This document shows positions 31,024-32,802 of a stretch of DNA of 32,802 nucleotides, in pieces; position 1 is the first letter of the stretch, and every line of letters starts with the position of its first letter. This DNA comes from Vulcanimicrobiota bacterium. Lineage in GTDB: Bacteria > Vulcanimicrobiota > Vulcanimicrobiia > Vulcanimicrobiales > Vulcanimicrobiaceae. The stretch lies in contig JAFANA010000121.1 of the NCBI GenBank assembly GCA_019232905.1, positions 1 to 32,802 of the forward strand. Reading direction: 5' to 3'. A model generated the notes under the pieces. It did no database searches. It saw only the letters and a program-made list of their open reading frames with translations, and had not been told where the DNA came from. A program made the position numbers and the translations under genes.

Positions 31024-31570
31024 ATTCGGGTGGAAGACCGTCGGATGGCTCGCCGGTGCGGCGCTGCTCGTCTACGTGATCGTCGAAGTGATTCTCGCCG
31101 GTCGCGGCACGCCGCCGTTACCGACAAACCAGAACGGAATCACGCTGCACGGCGGTCACGTGCAAGGAAATCGGATCTCGACGAAATCGTGGAGTTTCGA
31201 TTATAAGAGCGCACAGCTCTCGCCCGACGGAACGACCGGCACCGTCGACGGCGTGCGCAACGGCATCGTATTGCGCAAAGGCAAACCGTATCTGCGCGTG
31301 GCTGCCGAACACATCAGCGTCGACACGCAATCGTTGAACTTCACCGCAATCGGGAAAGTACACGTCGTGATGATCGGCGACCCGCAGCATCGTTCGTTCG
31401 ATACCGATCTCGTGATATGGACCAACGGGGCAAAATTGCTGCGGATGGATCATCCGAGCTACATCCATTCGGGGGACCAGACCTTGAAGCTCCAAAACGT
31501 CACGATCAACTTCGATACGGACCAAATCCACCTCGGCGGCATCGCCGGCGGCGTCCAAATCGAAAAATAA
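31013..31570 (+). CDS. LptC-like LPS export bitopic protein
   Basis: 185 aa from GTG 31013, with GGAGG 4 nt upstream; it overlaps the lnt stop. One N-terminal membrane anchor (VGWLAGAALLVYVIVEVIL) is followed by a periplasmic beta-jellyroll: WSFDYKSAQLSPDGTTGTVDG, YLRVAAEHISVDTQSLNFTAIGKVHV, and the closing LKLQNVTINFDTDQIHLGG. The strand pattern (T-G-x-VDGV, AEHIS, NFTAIG) is that of OstA-superfamily LptC/LptA domains that form the periplasmic LPS bridge. Fits with LptF/G and LptD 8 kb away. Confidence 0.8.
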   Translation: MRFKFGWKTVGWLAGAALLVYVIVEVILAGRGTPPLPTNQNGITLHGGHVQGNRISTKSWSFDYKSAQLSPDGTTGTVDGVRNGIVLRKGKPYLRVAAEHISVDTQSLNFTAIGKVHVVMIGDPQHRSFDTDLVIWTNGAKLLRMDHPSYIHSGDQTLKLQNVTINFDTDQIHLGGIAGGVQIEK

Positions 31571-31627
31571 CGCCGGTCTCCTCTCCGGTGGATGAAGCGC
31601 TTGGCTGCTATGGCCGATACTGATGGC

Positions 31628-32134
31628 ATGCGCTCACTCCGCCCGCTTCTTATAAGCGTGCTGCTCGTGCTTGCCCTGGCCGGATGCCACCGGGGGCAGG
31701 CGGCACCGGCAAGCCCATCGTTGCCACCGCTCATGATTGACGACCGCGGAGTCGTGATGCCGTTGGAAGAGGCAGTAACGAAGATCGCCTACCGTCCGTG
31801 GATTCCGTCGGGCGTTCAGACGCTCAAATACGCGGTCATCCCACCGCTAGGCGAACAAGACACGCCGGCCAATCGCGGAGTCGCAATCGAATACGAAGAC
31901 AACCACATCGCATGGCTGCTCTCGCAATGGCCCAAGCAAAATTTCACGTTGCTATTTTTACGTGGTCAAGATATTACGTACGCGCCTTGCACGGTTGCGC
32001 ACTACAAGCCGGACGGCGTCGCATGGACAACGCGCGGCAAACTCGCAATGACGCTGCAACCAGATGGAAGCGTGTCTGCCAAGGCGGTTGAAGCAGAGGC
32101 ACGGCGGCTGATCGCCGCCGGCGCCTGCAGGTAA
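31628..32134 (+). CDS. Lipoprotein of unknown function
   Basis: 168 aa from ATG 31628 (ATG 31592 also in frame, but the lipoprotein signal starts at 31628). Signal MRSLRPLLISVLLVLALAGC with a perfect lipobox L-A-G-C (C20), then a short Pro/Ser-rich tether. The mature domain, about 130 residues, contains KIAYRPWIPSGVQTLKYAVIPPLG, GVAIEYEDNHIAWLLSQWPK and FTLLFLRGQDITYAPCTVAH, an alternating strand/turn pattern resembling a small mixed alpha/beta domain. No family recognised. Likely anchored at the membrane after maturation by Lnt, which is encoded just upstream. Confidence 0.78.
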   Translation: MRSLRPLLISVLLVLALAGCHRGQAAPASPSLPPLMIDDRGVVMPLEEAVTKIAYRPWIPSGVQTLKYAVIPPLGEQDTPANRGVAIEYEDNHIAWLLSQWPKQNFTLLFLRGQDITYAPCTVAHYKPDGVAWTTRGKLAMTLQPDGSVSAKAVEAEARRLIAAGACR

Positions 32135-32139
32135 TTCCG

Positions 32140-32472
32140 CTATTCTTCGGTTTCCGGCTCAGTGCCGGGCTCTTCAAGTTTCTTCTTGGCTTCAGCGATC
32201 AACTTTTTGACTTTTTGACCGCCTTTGTGGCCGATCTCTTCGTAAAAGTCGGGACCGTATTTATCCTTAACGACTTTCCCGCCTTTTTGTCCAATCGACT
32301 CGTAAAATTCGACGCCATGGCGATCGCGTGTCGCCTTGCCGCCTTTTCGGCCGATCTCTTCGTAGAACGTCGAACCGTAACGATCGCGAACGGTGTCGCC
32401 GCCCTTCTTGCCAGCTTCGCGAACGGACATTTCCTTACGATCATCCGCGTCGCCGCCTTTTTTCTCAGCCAT
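32140..32472 (-). CDS. KGG-repeat stress protein (GsiB-like), 3 full repeats
   Basis: 110 aa, very hydrophilic. About 20-residue repeats of the type K-G-G-x-x-x-x-x-x-G-x-x-FYEEIG: repeats start at GKKGGDTVRDRYG, GRKGGKATRDRHG, GQKGGKVVKDKYG and end in GHKGGQKV. The N-terminal part reads MSVREAGKKGG, matching the second gene. A charged tail (KKKLEEPGTEPETEE) ends it. Related to the bacterial GsiB/plant group-1 LEA-type proteins made under glucose, desiccation or general stress. The start has GGGAG only 2 nt before ATG, closer than usual. Confidence 0.88.
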   Translation of the reverse strand: MAEKKGGDADDRKEMSVREAGKKGGDTVRDRYGSTFYEEIGRKGGKATRDRHGVEFYESIGQKGGKVVKDKYGPDFYEEIGHKGGQKVKKLIAEAKKKLEEPGTEPETEE

Positions 32473-32508
32473 AACTCCCGATCGTGGTCACCCCGAGATG
32501 AATGCGCG

Positions 32509-32727
32509 CTAAGACGAAGAACCAGACTTGCGCTTTGGCTTTTGGCCGCCTTTTTGGCCGATGACTTCGTAGAATGACGGACCGTACTTAGTCTTGGTGG
32601 CTTCACCACCCTTACGTCCGATCTCTTCGTAGAATTCGGTGCCATACTTGGCTTTCACTCGTTCGCCGCCGCGGCGACCGGCTTCGCGAACGCTCATACC
32701 GCCCTGCGGGTCTTCTTGCATCGCCAT
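32509..32727 (-). CDS. KGG-repeat stress protein (GsiB-like), 2 repeats
   Basis: 72 aa. Shares the head MSVREAGRRGG and repeat layout with the neighbour: GRRGGERVKAKYG, GRKGGEATKTKYG, GQKGGQKPKRK. It has two FYE-IG repeats instead of three and a short Lys/Ser tail. The two genes lie in tandem with 36 bp between and are probably one stress-inducible unit. The KGG/LEA-like composition suggests protection of proteins or water binding when the cell dries. Start ATG 32727, where GAGG is about 13 nt away, a loose match. Confidence 0.85.
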   Translation of the reverse strand: MAMQEDPQGGMSVREAGRRGGERVKAKYGTEFYEEIGRKGGEATKTKYGPSFYEVIGQKGGQKPKRKSGSSS

Positions 32728-32802
32728 TATCTGTTATTCACCTCGAAAGAAGTATGCGAAGGTACTTATTGCCCGCCCAACCGCTCGGTAAACCAAGGAA
32801 TT

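Overview
The window is a GC-rich (roughly 58-60% by eye), gene-dense bacterial chromosome segment from a diderm. The outer-membrane evidence is an LptF/G-type permease, an LptD/OstA-like protein, an LptC-like protein, apolipoprotein N-acyltransferase (Lnt), lipoproteins, and a stalk-plus-beta-barrel protein. The mix of copper-amine-oxidase-N stalk domains, Pro/Thr-rich linkers, KGG-repeat stress proteins and an FGE/sulfatase pair makes me think of Candidatus Eremiobacterota/Vulcanimicrobiota (WPS-2) or a relative. That assignment is inference with low to moderate confidence. I see no rRNA, tRNA, CRISPR array, transposase or prophage.

Region by region. 1-2.1 kb: the 3' part of a sulfatase converging on a formylglycine-generating enzyme that could activate it, then an unlisted 55-aa zinc ribbon. 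2.1-3.8 kb: a TRIC-like channel and a BASS-type transporter overlapping by 4 bp. 3.9-6.8 kb: a DUF202 protein facing a compact four-gene reverse operon (secreted glycine-rich protein, CYTH-like protein, two half-size chromate transporters). 6.9-10.2 kb: a STAS protein with a doubtful start, a stalk/barrel envelope protein, two small secreted proteins and an Arg/Lys/Ala-rich H1-like protein. 10.3-14.3 kb: a DUF2252 protein, an OmpR-type regulator with a soluble and degenerate histidine kinase, and two tandem paralogous SRPBCC-like proteins. 14.4-17.8 kb: phosphoketolase plus acetate kinase, a complete sugar-phosphate to acetyl-phosphate to acetate/ATP module. 17.7-21.3 kb: a reverse run of phosphoesterase, zinc alcohol/formaldehyde dehydrogenase and a GAF-SpoIIE phosphatase. 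21.4-25.6 kb: a lytic transglycosylase lipoprotein, LptF/G and LptD. 25.6-27.3 kb: a winged-helix regulator with an operator-like palindrome, a small ORF with no normal start, a methyltransferase, a 235-bp nested inverted-repeat element and a metallothionein. 27.3-32.8 kb: an S41 protease, a lipoprotein head-to-head with Lnt, LptC-like, another lipoprotein and two KGG-repeat proteins.

How the genes fit together: much of the window serves the cell envelope (LPS-type export, lipoprotein maturation, murein cleavage, periplasmic proteolysis). A second theme is stress and signalling (STAS, SpoIIE phosphatase, two-component system, KGG proteins, metallothionein, chromate and arsenite/bile-acid-type transporters). 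Coding is packed tightly: many 4-bp ATGA/GTGA overlaps, convergent genes sharing stop-codon bases, and one divergent pair whose start codons share CATG. The least explained items are the nested inverted-repeat element whose edge overlaps the metallothionein 3' end, the Arg-rich H1-like protein, the stalk/linker/barrel protein, the LptD with a long Pro/Thr linker, and two ORFs that look one base out of frame with their best start.
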